A program made the translations under genes and the position numbers. From Alteribacter keqinensis (GTDB lineage: Bacteria; Bacillota; Bacilli; Bacillales; Salisediminibacteriaceae): DNA of 64,000 nt. The stretch is from contig NZ_RHIB01000001.1 of assembly GCF_003710255.1 (NCBI RefSeq), positions 1,364,001-1,428,000 on the forward strand. The letters run 5' to 3'. Below, piece after piece: positions 35,391 through 43,855 of this stretch (its first letter is position 1; the number at the start of each line of letters is the position of its first letter). The notes beneath the pieces were generated by a model. It saw nothing but the letters and a program-made list of their open reading frames with translations, had not been told where the DNA came from and did not search any database.

Positions 35391-35510
35391 GATGAAGCCT
35401 GCATGCCCTTCGCTTTCCGCGGGGATGCAGGTGAGCCTCTTGCTTCGCACTGCGGGGTCTCACCAGGGCTTCCACTCCCGCAGGAGTCTGGGGCATTCCG
35501 GCTTCATGAC
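35391..35510. repeat. R1 interspersed repeat, apparently complete
   Basis: About 120 bp bounded by ATGAAGCC (35392-35399) and its inverse GGCTTCAT (35500-35507). The interior has CTTTCCGCGGGG, GGTGAGCCTC, CTGCGGGGTCTCACC and CTCCCGCAGGAGTC. This is the best copy for defining the family; others are at 10042, 31170, 35958 and 63897. Confidence 0.75.
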
Positions 35511-35714
35511 TTCTTTGTTATAAGTTTGTGAAAATAATCTTTAAAAAGAATGATATCATGTTCTGCTGATAGTTAAATTTTCTCTTTATCACACTAAATA
35601 TTGCTGAAGTCTGCATGCTCTTTGCTTCAACAGTGGTGCCGGTGAGCCTCCGCGTGTTTCACGAGGACACTGAAAAAGTCCATTTTCTTTAAAATTGACT
35701 CAGAAAAGTCAGGA

Positions 35715-35833
35715 GTTGATTTCCGCTCATTGCACTTTTCGCGTGCGGCTCGATCCTCAGGGTTTTGCGCCTGCGGGGGCTCACCCGGAACTCTCTTTTC
35801 CCGCAGGAGTGTCGCGCATTCGCTCCAATCAAT
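35715..35833. repeat. R2 interspersed repeat, 119 bp
   Basis: Left end GTTGATTTCCGCTCATTGC and right end CATTCGCTCCAATCAA, forming short terminal inverted repeats. The rightmost 47 bp, including TTTTCCCGCAGGAGTGTCGC, are nearly identical to the copy at 48234-48429, but the roughly 80-bp R3 module found there is missing. Confidence 0.75.
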
Positions 35834-35957
35834 TCTTTTATACCACAATGGCCTTTTACACCTCATAAAACAAAGCCTTAAGCTTTTTAATAGCGGTTGT
35901 GATACTTTTTTCGACAACAAAGGCCCAAAGTGGTGGTGTGAATTACGGTGTTTGATT

Positions 35958-36030
35958 TTTCAGCACTGCGGGGTCTCACCGTGGCTCCCACTCCCGCTGG
36001 ACTCTTGGTGCATTTTGGGCTTCTTGACTT
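35958..36030. repeat. Partial R1 repeat (3' half)
   Basis: CACTGCGGGGTCTCACC, CCCACTCCCGCTGGACTC and TTGGGCTTCTTGAC match the second half of the complete R1 copy at 35391-35510 with several differences. The first half is absent. Confidence 0.6.
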
Positions 36031-36044
36031 TCTTTGCGGGAAAT

Positions 36045-36094
36045 CCAAAAAAAAGGTGTCCCAAAAGGTGTTTGTTTACCTTTTGGGACACCTT
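36045..36094 (-). terminator. Strong terminator after rpoZ
   Basis: AAGGTGTCCCAAAAGGT pairs over 17 bp with ACCTTTTGGGACACCTT around a short loop, followed on the minus strand by eight Ts. It lies 125 nt after rpoZ and separates gmk-rpoZ from coaBC. Confidence 0.93.
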
Positions 36095-36219
36095 CTGAAA
36101 TAATGGTGCAGCCGCTGCCCTCTCTTGCCCGGTATAGGCAGGTTTCTCGTGCCCTGTCAGCGGTACGGTGCCAACTCTGTTTCGGACTATTGAGATACCC
36201 TGCTCACCTTTTGTGCTGT

Positions 36220-36441
36220 TTATTCTTCTCCCGGTTTAAGCTCTTCACGCTCAAAGTGCACTTTGTCAGCTTCAATCTCTTCAAGTGCCTTGCCAACCAG
36301 GTTTACAGAACGGGTTTTGGCCAGTTTTAATTTCTGGCCCGTATTGTCACGAAGTTCTCTCGCACGCTTAGCTGAAACTGTCACAAGTGTGTATTTTGAG
36401 TCAATTTTTTTCATCAGGTTGTCAATTGATGGATTTAGCAT
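36220..36441 (-). CDS. rpoZ: RNA polymerase omega subunit
   Basis: A 73-residue omega subunit, which wraps the beta' C-terminus and aids polymerase assembly. It begins [20 protein letters not shown] and has the conserved SAKRARELR; the C-terminus is acidic. Its ATG directly follows the gmk stop, so they are translationally linked. A strong terminator lies downstream. Confidence 0.96.
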   Translation of the reverse strand: MLNPSIDNLMKKIDSKYTLVTVSAKRARELRDNTGQKLKLAKTRSVNLVGKALEEIEADKVHFEREELKPGEE

Positions 36442-37056
36442 TTATTCAACCTCCGCTAGTTCTTTGTATTTTTCAATCAGCCGTTCTTTTTTGCAATGTT
36501 CAGCTGTAACGATGGACTTAATTCTTTCCACTGCCAGTTCCACTTCGTCGTTTTCCACAACGTAATCATACTTGTTCATCATTTCGATCTCTTCTTTAGC
36601 TACCGTCATCCGGCTGTCGATGAGATCTTTCGTTTCTGTACCGCGTCCCTGGAGACGGCTTCTCAGTTCCTTCAGACTTGGTGGCATGAGGAAGATAAAT
36701 ACGCCTTCTGAGAATGACTCCCGCACCTGCAGGGCACCCTGAACCTCAATCTCCAGGATGACGTCCTTACCCTGTGCCAGCGTTTCCTCCACATAATCAC
36801 GAGGGGTTCCGTAGTAATTATCCACATACTTTGCCCACTCAAGAAGCCGATTGTTTTTAATCATCGCCTCAAATTCTTCTTTAGGTTTAAAGAAGTAGTT
36901 AACACCGTCAACTTCGCCCTCGCGGGGGTTTCTCGTTGTTGCGGAAACGGAATATTGAATATCGGTGTCATGGTTTCTAAGAGCGGCACATACCGTTCCT
37001 TTCCCTACACCTGAGGGACCGGAAAGAACAATCAGCAATCCTCTGTCTTTTTTCAT
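36442..37056 (-). CDS. gmk: Guanylate kinase
   Basis: A 204-residue kinase converting GMP to GDP, and a key target of (p)ppGpp in Firmicutes. It has the P-loop [12 protein letters not shown], the GMP-binding [19 protein letters not shown] and the lid region [12 protein letters not shown]. The ATG at 37056 follows TTGGAGGTTACT; four upstream codons are discarded. The upstream 200 nt holds palindromic GTAC motifs. Confidence 0.97.
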   Translation of the reverse strand: MKKDRGLLIVLSGPSGVGKGTVCAALRNHDTDIQYSVSATTRNPREGEVDGVNYFFKPKEEFEAMIKNNRLLEWAKYVDNYYGTPRDYVEETLAQGKDVILEIEVQGALQVRESFSEGVFIFLMPPSLKELRSRLQGRGTETKDLIDSRMTVAKEEIEMMNKYDYVVENDEVELAVERIKSIVTAEHCKKERLIEKYKELAEVE

Positions 37057-37134
37057 AGTAACCTCCAAAGTTCCAATCTAAACTTACAAACACGAAGCCA
37101 CCGGATATTAAACCGATGGCATCAGCATAGTTTC

Positions 37135-37160
37135 GTACATTCCTTTGTACTAATGTACAA
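37135..37160. promoter_or_regulatory. GTAC palindrome cluster upstream of gmk
   Basis: TTGTAC-TAAT-GTACAA (37145-37160) is a perfect 6-bp dyad with a 4-nt centre, and a further GTAC lies at 37135-37138. It sits about 90 nt upstream of gmk, downstream of remA. It resembles an operator, or could be part of a weak hairpin terminator for remA. No regulator is identified. Confidence 0.35.
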
Positions 37161-37261
37161 AAAATAAAGCAAAAGCGCAAGCACCTTCTTAATGAGAGAG
37201 ACGCATGTACTGCGGGCATCAGCCGCGTGACGCTTCCGTTTATTTTGTTTATGATACTATT

Positions 37262-37525
37262 CTATTCGTCTGTGACTTCATCTTTATTGTTGATCACACG
37301 CTGGGCCACTGTTTCAGGCTGTACAGCAGACAGAATGACATGGTCACTGTCGGCAATGATTACAGCTCTTGTTCTTCTTCCGTAGGTAGCATCAACAAGC
37401 ATATTTCGATCCCTGGCATCAGTAATGATCCGTTTAATCGGTGCACTTTCTGGACTGACGATGGAAATAATCCGGTTTGCTGAGACGATGTTTCCAAAAC
37501 CAATATTAATTAATTTAATATCCAT
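37262..37525 (-). CDS. remA: Extracellular matrix regulator RemA
   Basis: An 87-residue DNA-binding protein starting [20 protein letters not shown], with [20 protein letters not shown] in the centre. In B. subtilis RemA activates matrix and osmoprotection genes and forms octameric rings that bend DNA. The ATG at 37525 has GGGGAATG upstream; the open frame extends 45 codons further but only this start fits the family. It follows yicC by 159 nt, as in B. subtilis. Confidence 0.95.
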   Translation of the reverse strand: MDIKLINIGFGNIVSANRIISIVSPESAPIKRIITDARDRNMLVDATYGRRTRAVIIADSDHVILSAVQPETVAQRVINNKDEVTDE

Positions 37526-37684
37526 GCTTTCATTCCCCTGCCTGTCTGTAAATTTAAAGTATGTTCCGCTACCAGAAGGGTATGTATGTACAGGTCGCTT
37601 TATCTGTAACGTAGCCCCTGGATTGCGGAAATATACATATGAGACGTTTATAGCCATCAATATATAATAGGTTCTGTTAAAAAC

Positions 37685-38569
37685 CTATTCGATGTTCTGG
37701 ACCTGTTCTCTTACTTTTTCAAGTTCTGATTTCAGTTCCACAACACGCTGGCTGATCTGAATATCATTCGCCTTTGAACCGATCGTGTTAAATTCACGGT
37801 TGAGTTCCTGAACAAGGAAGTCAAGCTTCCTGCCCACAACCCCGCCCGATTCCAGTATGGCATCGAACTGTTTTAGGTGGCTGTCGATTCTCGTAAGCTC
37901 CTCCTGGATATCCGATTTATCACTGAACACGGCAACTTCGGTTAGAATTCTTGCTTCATCAGCTTCGAATTTCCCTTCCAGGAAATCACTTACTCTCTTT
38001 TCCAGCCTCTCCTGATAACGCTTATGTACTGCTGGTGCATATTGTTTCAGCTGGGCTGCCCACTCTCCCATTAATGACGAGCGGTTTGTTAAATCACGGT
38101 AAAGCTCTTTCCCTTCAGCCTGCCGCATTTCATGAAGCTGTTTTGCAGCACGTTCAACAGCTGTGTATAAAAGAGTCTGAACCTCCTCTGTCACGTCATC
38201 GGCTTCATCAACAGACACTACGTCTTCGTGGGTGAGCATCTGGCTGAACGGAAATGCCTGCTTTGAAGTGTTGTAAGTCTTCTGCATCTTTTCGAAAGTA
38301 TGTACATACTGTTCCAGAAGGTTCCAGTCTACACTCAGATCCCGCTTTATGAAATTTTCTCCCCCTACGGTAATAAACACATCCACTTTTCCCCGTTTAA
38401 CAAATCTGCCGATGGTTTTTTTAACACGGTCTTCCATCATGAGAAACTGACGGGGCATCCGGACATTCACTTCACAGAACCGATGATTCACACTCTTCAT
38501 CTCTACTGTGACGTGAAAAGAATCACTCTGCTCCACTGACCGGCCATATCCTGTCATACTAACGATCAT
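37685..38569 (-). CDS. yicC: YicC/YloC family endoribonuclease
   Basis: A 294-residue member of the YicC family, recently characterised as endoribonucleases (YloC in B. subtilis). It begins MIVSMTGYGR and has the N-terminal VTVEMKSVNHRFCEVNVRMP and the C-terminal GSKANDIQISQRVVELKSELEKVREQVQN. The ATG at 38569 matches family starts; the ribosome site is weak. It is the first gene before remA-gmk-rpoZ. Confidence 0.92.
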   Translation of the reverse strand: MIVSMTGYGRSVEQSDSFHVTVEMKSVNHRFCEVNVRMPRQFLMMEDRVKKTIGRFVKRGKVDVFITVGGENFIKRDLSVDWNLLEQYVHTFEKMQKTYNTSKQAFPFSQMLTHEDVVSVDEADDVTEEVQTLLYTAVERAAKQLHEMRQAEGKELYRDLTNRSSLMGEWAAQLKQYAPAVHKRYQERLEKRVSDFLEGKFEADEARILTEVAVFSDKSDIQEELTRIDSHLKQFDAILESGGVVGRKLDFLVQELNREFNTIGSKANDIQISQRVVELKSELEKVREQVQNIE

Positions 38570-38741
38570 TTCTACCACATCCACTCTATTTCTATTCTAG
38601 AATACCATATTTAACGTGTGTAAGAAAAGGAACTCCAATACGATGAGCAGCTTTAAATGAACGCACTGAACGTATCAATGCATAAAACGTCATAGTTTAC
38701 GGATACAGTTTTATTAACGATTTATGTCTTTGTGAAAATGA

Positions 38742-38772
38742 ATGGCGCTTCGCGAAAATACGCGAAGCGCTA
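38742..38772 (-). terminator. Hairpin downstream of the cation ATPase
   Basis: GCGCTTCGCG (38745-38754) is perfectly inverted at 38761-38770 with a 6-nt loop. It lies about 15 nt after the ATPase stop. The downstream T-run on the minus strand is interrupted, so it is a probable but not ideal terminator. Confidence 0.65.
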
Positions 38773-38786
38773 ACCGTACTTTAGTA

Positions 38787-41507
38787 TTATTTAACCATAC
38801 CCAGGCGTCTTTTGCCAAGAGTTTCCTTGCGCTTAAACAGCTGGAATCCTGCAAGGGCAACGGTTGGTACAGACGCTGAGGCAAGGATGAGGAGCCAGTG
38901 CTCAAAGCCCAGGCTTACCGTATGGAAAACAGGCTGGAGCGGCGGGTAGTACAGCACAACAAGCATTAATACAATGGATGATATGACTGCACCGACCAGG
39001 TATTTGTTTTCGAACGGATTTCGGTGAAAGACAGAATGTTCACTGCGGCAGTCAAATACGTGAATGAGCTGGGCCATTACGAGTGTGGCAAATGCCACCG
39101 TCTGGGCAAGCATCAGGTTCTCCCCGCTTGACTGGTACGTCTGCCAGAAAGCGAACAGGGTCACAGCCCCGATCATAAACCCGCGGCTCACGACTTTCCA
39201 GCCAAGCTTACGTGCAAAAATGCTTTCATTGGGCGGACGCGGTTTCCGCTTCATCACATCATCTTCCGGCTGGTCCATCCCCAGTGCCATCGCCGGCAGG
39301 CCGTCTGTTACAAGGTTAATCCAGAGGATCTGAATAGCCACAAGAGGCAGCGGCATTCCGAGCATCATGGCAAACAGCATAACGAGGATTTCACCAACGT
39401 TGGATGCGAGCATGTACCGGATAAACTTCCTGATATTATCGTAAATGTTTCTTCCTTCTTTGATTGCGGCTTTTATCGTTTTAAAATTATCGTCACTTAA
39501 AATCAGAGAGGACGCTTCTTTCGCTACGTCTGTTCCTGTAGTTCCCATGGCCACGCCGATGTTTGCGGCTTTAATGGCAGGTGCATCGTTTACACCGTCA
39601 CCTGTCATGGCAACAATGTGACCTCTGGACTGCAGCGCCTTTACAATTTTAAGCTTATCTTCAGGTGTAACCCTCGCAAAAACGTAGACATCATCCACGA
39701 CAGCACTTAATTCTTCCACGTTCATTTTTGAAAGGTCGCCGCCTGTAAGGACTTTACCTCCGATCGGAAGCATTCCGAGCCTTGTGGCGATGGCTTTCGC
39801 CGTAAGGGCGTGGTCCCCTGTGATCATTACGGTTTTAATTCCAGCTTTTTTACATTCATCCACGGCACTAAACACTTCGTCTCTTGGAGGGTCAATCATG
39901 CCCTGGATCCCGATAAACGTGAGCTCTCTTTCCGCATCACTTTCAGTCTCTACACTCTCACCAGGCTTTAATTCCCTGTAGGCAATGGCAATTGTCCTGA
40001 GTGCGTCAGAGGCAAGTTCCTCAACGACAGTATACTGTCTGTCCCGTTCGCTTTGGTCGAGTTTGCCTTTTCTCCCGTTCGACAGGATAAAACCTGTTCG
40101 GTTCAAGACAACATCCGGAGCCCCTTTTGTTACGATGAAGCGGCTGTTTGTTTCTTTGTTTTTTACAATGACACTCATCATTTTCCGGCCCGAGTCAAAC
40201 GGAAATTCCTTTTCAACCGTATAAAGCTTCTCAAGAGAGCTTTTTGAAACGCCTGCTTTACGGGCCGCTGCCAGGAGTGCACCTTCAGTCGGGTCCCCGT
40301 CCACTGCGTAAACACCGTCTTTTGTCTCTTTTAGTTGAGCGTTATTGCAGAGCATCCCGAATGTTAAAAGCTGCCATAACGGCTTTTCTTTTACCGGATC
40401 AATTCTCTTCTCTCCAAGGTAGAAGTCTCCTAACGGCTGAAAACCGCTGCCTGTGACATTCCAGAGAGTACCGTCGCTGTATAATGTGGTGACCGTCATT
40501 TCGTTCTGGGTGAGTGTGCCTGTTTTATCCGAACAGATTACCGTAGCACACCCGAGTGTTTCTACAGCCGGAAGCTTTCTGACAATGGCATTTCGTTTTA
40601 TCATCCTCTGAACTCCAAGAGCAAGTGCCACAGTCACAATGGCCGGCAGCCCTTCTGGTATGGCTGCAACTGCGAGGGACACCCCTGCGAGGAACATGGT
40701 ATAGACGTCGTGGCCCTGAATGATTCCAAATAGAACAACGAGACCAGTAAGGAGCAGGGCTGCTGCAATTAAAACCTTGCCCAGTTGTTCAAGGCGTTTC
40801 TGGAGCGGGGTTTCCATTGATTCCGTTGTTTTAAGCAAATGGGCGATTTTCCCCATTTCTGTTTTCATTCCTGAAGCAATGACAACACCTGCCCCGTTGC
40901 CCTGAGTCACAAGCGTACCCATAAACGCCATGTTTTCCTGATCGCCCAGGGGAAGAGTGTCAAAAGATTGGATCGCTTCGCGGCTTTTTCTCACGGGCAG
41001 GGATTCCCCTGTCAGAGCGCTCTCCTCCACGTACATACTTTCACTGCGAAGGATTCGTACATCAGCGCCGATTCTGTCCCCGGCTGTCATTTTAACAATG
41101 TCACCGATGACCGCTTCATGGGACGGTATCCGCTTCCACTCCCCGTTTCTCAAAACATTCATCTGCGGTGCCGAAAGAGCCTTTAACGATGCCAGCGATT
41201 TCTCTGCTTTTCGCTCCTGGAAAAAACCTAAAAAACCGTTAAGGAGAACGATAATCATGATTGTGAGGGCATCGATATACTCTCCAAGCAAACCAGACAC
41301 AAGTGTTGCTGCAAGAAGGACGAGTACCATAAAATCCTTGAACTGCGAAATGAATAAAAAGAAGAGCGGTGTCCGCTTTCCGTCATCAAGCTTGTTCAGT
41401 CCGTGCTTTTTCAGCCTCATCTGGGCTTCCTCGTCATCGAGACCCCTCGCTGCGTCTGTGTTGATCATCCGCTCAACTTCTTCTACCTCCATCTCATACC
41501 ACTTCAT
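38787..41507 (-). CDS. P-type calcium-transporting ATPase (SERCA-like, YloB type)
   Basis: A 906-residue P2A ATPase exporting Ca2+ or a similar divalent cation. N-terminal cation-ATPase domain, actuator with ALTGES (164-169), M4 ion site PEGLP (284-288), phosphorylated Asp327 in SDKTGTLTQNE, hinge AMTGDGVNDAPAIK, and about ten membrane helices, the last group after residue 685. B. subtilis has YloB at this locus, a Ca2+ ATPase used at sporulation. The gene is divergent from rqcH and has its own 3' hairpin. Exact ion specificity is inferred. Confidence 0.93.
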   Translation of the reverse strand: MKWYEMEVEEVERMINTDAARGLDDEEAQMRLKKHGLNKLDDGKRTPLFFLFISQFKDFMVLVLLAATLVSGLLGEYIDALTIMIIVLLNGFLGFFQERKAEKSLASLKALSAPQMNVLRNGEWKRIPSHEAVIGDIVKMTAGDRIGADVRILRSESMYVEESALTGESLPVRKSREAIQSFDTLPLGDQENMAFMGTLVTQGNGAGVVIASGMKTEMGKIAHLLKTTESMETPLQKRLEQLGKVLIAAALLLTGLVVLFGIIQGHDVYTMFLAGVSLAVAAIPEGLPAIVTVALALGVQRMIKRNAIVRKLPAVETLGCATVICSDKTGTLTQNEMTVTTLYSDGTLWNVTGSGFQPLGDFYLGEKRIDPVKEKPLWQLLTFGMLCNNAQLKETKDGVYAVDGDPTEGALLAAARKAGVSKSSLEKLYTVEKEFPFDSGRKMMSVIVKNKETNSRFIVTKGAPDVVLNRTGFILSNGRKGKLDQSERDRQYTVVEELASDALRTIAIAYRELKPGESVETESDAERELTFIGIQGMIDPPRDEVFSAVDECKKAGIKTVMITGDHALTAKAIATRLGMLPIGGKVLTGGDLSKMNVEELSAVVDDVYVFARVTPEDKLKIVKALQSRGHIVAMTGDGVNDAPAIKAANIGVAMGTTGTDVAKEASSLILSDDNFKTIKAAIKEGRNIYDNIRKFIRYMLASNVGEILVMLFAMMLGMPLPLVAIQILWINLVTDGLPAMALGMDQPEDDVMKRKPRPPNESIFARKLGWKVVSRGFMIGAVTLFAFWQTYQSSGENLMLAQTVAFATLVMAQLIHVFDCRSEHSVFHRNPFENKYLVGAVISSIVLMLVVLYYPPLQPVFHTVSLGFEHWLLILASASVPTVALAGFQLFKRKETLGKRRLGMVK

Positions 41508-41734
41508 GACTCCACCTCTTCTTTTTTACGATAGCGATGTGTTTCCTCCGTGGCGGCGGTTCCGTTAAGAAAAACCGCTGAATTGGTACCATCTGATATC
41601 ACATCGCGTATAAAAGTAAGCAGCCCACTTTCCACCGGGCACATTGAGACAACCTTTACAACAAATCTTATTCACGGTTGTCCACAAACATGACTTTCAC
41701 CTGAAACGACTTCCTAACGAGGCGGATCGTTTGC

Positions 41735-41740
41735 TATACT
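41735..41740 (+). promoter_or_regulatory. Possible extended -10 promoter of rqcH
   Basis: TATACT at 41735-41740 is preceded by TG with one intervening base (TTGCTATACT), an extended -10. No convincing -35 is seen 17 nt upstream. It lies 37 nt before the rqcH start. Confidence 0.45.
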
Positions 41741-41776
41741 TAAAAGGATTGTGGAATAAACTTGGCGGTGATAACA

Positions 41777-43486
41777 ATGGCATTTGACGGAATAGTAACA
41801 AAGGCAGTTACAGACAGCCTTAATGAAACGCTGGTCTCAGGACGGATTACAAAGGTCCACCAGCCGTATAAATCGGATCTGGTCATTACAGTCCGGGCAA
41901 GAGGGCGCAATCACGCTCTCTTCATTTCAGTAAATTCAAGTTTCGCCCGTTTTCATTTAACAAAAGAAAAATATGAAAACCCGAAAGAACCGCCAATGTT
42001 CTGTATGCTTTTAAGAAAGCATCTCGAAGGCGGTCTCGTGGAACGCATTGAACAGGACGGACTTGAGCGGATCGTAACGTTTTATATTAAAGGACGGAAC
42101 GAACTTGGTGACGTGTCCAAAAAGAAACTCGTGCTTGAGCTTATGGGGCGTCACAGCAATCTTATTCTCGTGGATGATGAAGAAGGAATGATCCTTGACA
42201 GCATCAAGCATATTCCCCCTTCTCTTTCCACTTACCGGACCGTTCTCCCGGGTCAGCAGTATAAAGAGCCTCCCCACCTTGATAAACTGAACCCTCTTGA
42301 AGCCGATGAAACGACGGTTCTCAAAAAAATTCAATTCCAGTCCGGGAAGATAGACAAGCAACTCGTCGGAAAGTTCAGCGGTCTGAGCCCGCTCATTGTC
42401 CGGGAGATGTTTCACCGGGCAGGCCTTGTGAATCCGGATACGCTGCCGGGTGCATTTACTTCCCTCCTTGCATCTGTAAAAGAAAAGAAGTATACACCTC
42501 AAATCGTTACCGGAAAGAAAGAGGAAGCTTTTTCTGTAATTGACCTTGATCACATTCAAGGTGAAAAGCTTACATTCGATACGGTGCACGAGATGCTAGA
42601 CCGGTATTTTTACGGAAAAGCCCAGCGTGACCGGGTAAAGCAGCAGGCTCACGATCTTGAACGGATGCTCAGGAACGAATACAGCAAAAACAAAAAAAAG
42701 ATCAAAAAGCTTGAAAACACGTTAAAAGATTCAGAGAAGGCTGCCCGCTTCCAGCGGTACGGAGAACTTCTGACCGCCCATATGCATGCGATCACACAGG
42801 GGGACAAAGAGGTTGAAGTGATTGATTACTATCATCCTGATCAGGCGACAGTGACCATTTCACTGGATCCCCAGAAAAGCCCGTCCGGAAATGCCCAGCA
42901 GTATTTCAAGAAATACAATAAGCTGAAAAACAGTGTTGCTGTAGTAAAAGAGCAGATTGTAAAAGCACAAGAGGAAATGGCTTATCTGGACCAGGTTATC
43001 CAGCAGGTGGAGACAGCTGCACCTGCCGACCTTGAAGACATCCGGGAGGAACTGGCCGATGAGGGCTATATTAAGAAGCGTCGCGTGGGTAAGAAAAAGA
43101 AAAATAACGATAAGCCTCAGCCGGAGAAATATAAATCCAGCGAAGGCGTGGACATTCTCGTAGGTAAAAATAACAAGCAGAATGAATACGTTACAAACCG
43201 TCTGGCACGTCAGGATGATACGTGGCTCCATACAAAGGATATTCCGGGTTCACATGTGGTGATCCGCAGCCAGGACTTCACGGAAGTAACGCTTCACGAA
43301 GCGGCCAACCTTGCAGCTTACTTCAGTAAAGCCCGGAGATCCGGACAGGTGCCCGTTGACTATACGTTGATCCGGCACGTGAAAAAGCCGAGCGGCGCCA
43401 AGCCCGGTTATGTGATTTACGATAATCAGACCACCCTGTTTGTCACGCCCGACGAGGACCAGGTAAGAGAGCTGAGAGTGAAGTAA
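41777..43486 (+). CDS. rqcH: Ribosome quality control factor RqcH (NEMF/Tae2 family)
   Basis: A 569-residue NFACT protein that binds stalled 50S-peptidyl-tRNA complexes and adds C-terminal alanine tails for degradation. NFACT-N domain MAFDGIVTKAVTDSLNETL, an HhH segment (LVGKFSGLSPLIVREMFHRA), a long coiled coil (about 285-440), and a C-terminal NFACT-R domain (DTWLHTKDIPGSHVVIRS and VDYTLIRHVKKPSGAKPG). The ATG at 41777 follows GGCGGTGA. Formerly annotated as fibronectin-binding protein. It is the only large plus-strand gene here, convergent with the Nudix gene. Confidence 0.96.
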   Translation: MAFDGIVTKAVTDSLNETLVSGRITKVHQPYKSDLVITVRARGRNHALFISVNSSFARFHLTKEKYENPKEPPMFCMLLRKHLEGGLVERIEQDGLERIVTFYIKGRNELGDVSKKKLVLELMGRHSNLILVDDEEGMILDSIKHIPPSLSTYRTVLPGQQYKEPPHLDKLNPLEADETTVLKKIQFQSGKIDKQLVGKFSGLSPLIVREMFHRAGLVNPDTLPGAFTSLLASVKEKKYTPQIVTGKKEEAFSVIDLDHIQGEKLTFDTVHEMLDRYFYGKAQRDRVKQQAHDLERMLRNEYSKNKKKIKKLENTLKDSEKAARFQRYGELLTAHMHAITQGDKEVEVIDYYHPDQATVTISLDPQKSPSGNAQQYFKKYNKLKNSVAVVKEQIVKAQEEMAYLDQVIQQVETAAPADLEDIREELADEGYIKKRRVGKKKKNNDKPQPEKYKSSEGVDILVGKNNKQNEYVTNRLARQDDTWLHTKDIPGSHVVIRSQDFTEVTLHEAANLAAYFSKARRSGQVPVDYTLIRHVKKPSGAKPGYVIYDNQTTLFVTPDEDQVRELRVK

Positions 43487-43537
43487 TTCGTATAAATTTT
43501 AAAGTTTAAAATGGATTTTTCGGCTTATTTTAGGAGG

Positions 43538-43610
43538 ATCGGTCTGTTTCGGCAGTTTATCGGTCTGTTTTAGCAATTTATCAGTCTGTTTAGGCAGTTT
43601 ATCGGTCATA
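43538..43610. repeat. 21-bp tandem array B (three units plus a partial)
   Basis: Units begin with ATCGGTCTG at 43538, 43559 and (ATCAGTCTG) 43580, with a fourth partial unit ATCGGTC at 43601; the spacing is exactly 21 bp. Units end in GGCAGTTT or AGCAATTT. The array lies about 50 nt after the rqcH stop, on its side of the convergent intergenic region. CTGTTT within each unit is also the core of array A. Confidence 0.88.
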
Positions 43611-43638
43611 CTCACCTCCGTCCGTTAATATTTCAAAA

Positions 43639-43677
43639 ATCCCCGCAGAGTGACCGGATCCGGTCTTCTGCGGGGAT
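43639..43677 (-). terminator. Long hairpin terminator between rqcH and the Nudix gene
   Basis: ATCCCCGCAGA (43639-43649) pairs with TCTGCGGGGAT (43667-43677), and the loop itself holds the palindrome GACCGGATCCGGTC. A TTTTT run follows on the minus strand, so it best serves the Nudix transcript; it may also slow rqcH transcripts. It separates arrays B and C. Confidence 0.8.
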
Positions 43678-43762
43678 AAATTTATCTTATTTAGAAGTTG
43701 ATGTAAAAGTAAACGGACTTCAGGAAGGGGTTTGGTTCTTCCTGAAGAATTAATTGGCTTTT

Positions 43763-43840
43763 TGATAGTATTATTTGTTTTTTTGATAGTATTATTTCTA
43801 TTTCTGATAGTATTATTTCTATTTTTGATAGAATTGAATG
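43763..43840. repeat. 21-bp tandem array C (four units)
   Basis: TGATAG begins at 43763, 43784, 43805 and 43826, exactly 21 bp apart, each followed by TATTATTT in the first three units and diverging in the fourth. The array is AT-rich and ends about 15 nt before the Nudix stop codon, so it would be in that transcript's 3' region. Sequence differs from arrays A and B, but the period is identical. Confidence 0.88.
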
Positions 43841-43855
43841 CGGTGTGCCTTTCAT

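Larger units (their letters stand above)
35300..36044. other. Repeat-filled intergenic region upstream of coaBC
   Basis: About 745 nt between coaBC and the rpoZ terminator with no credible gene. It contains at least three repeat copies: a complete R1 (35391-35510), an R2 (35715-35833) and a partial R1 (35958-36030), plus an R1-like start at about 35600 and half of the CACTGAAAAAGT palindrome (35668-35679). Open frames here follow the repeats. The coaBC promoter should lie between 35300 and 35390, but I see no clear one. Confidence 0.7.

Noticed and set aside
35627-35920. 97-codon minus-strand frame upstream of coaBC
   Set aside because: Overlaps the R2 element at 35715-35833 and shows no conserved protein features.
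37526-37660. 45-codon N-terminal extension of remA
   Set aside because: RemA proteins begin [12 protein letters not shown]; the extension is not conserved and the ribosome site favours 37525.
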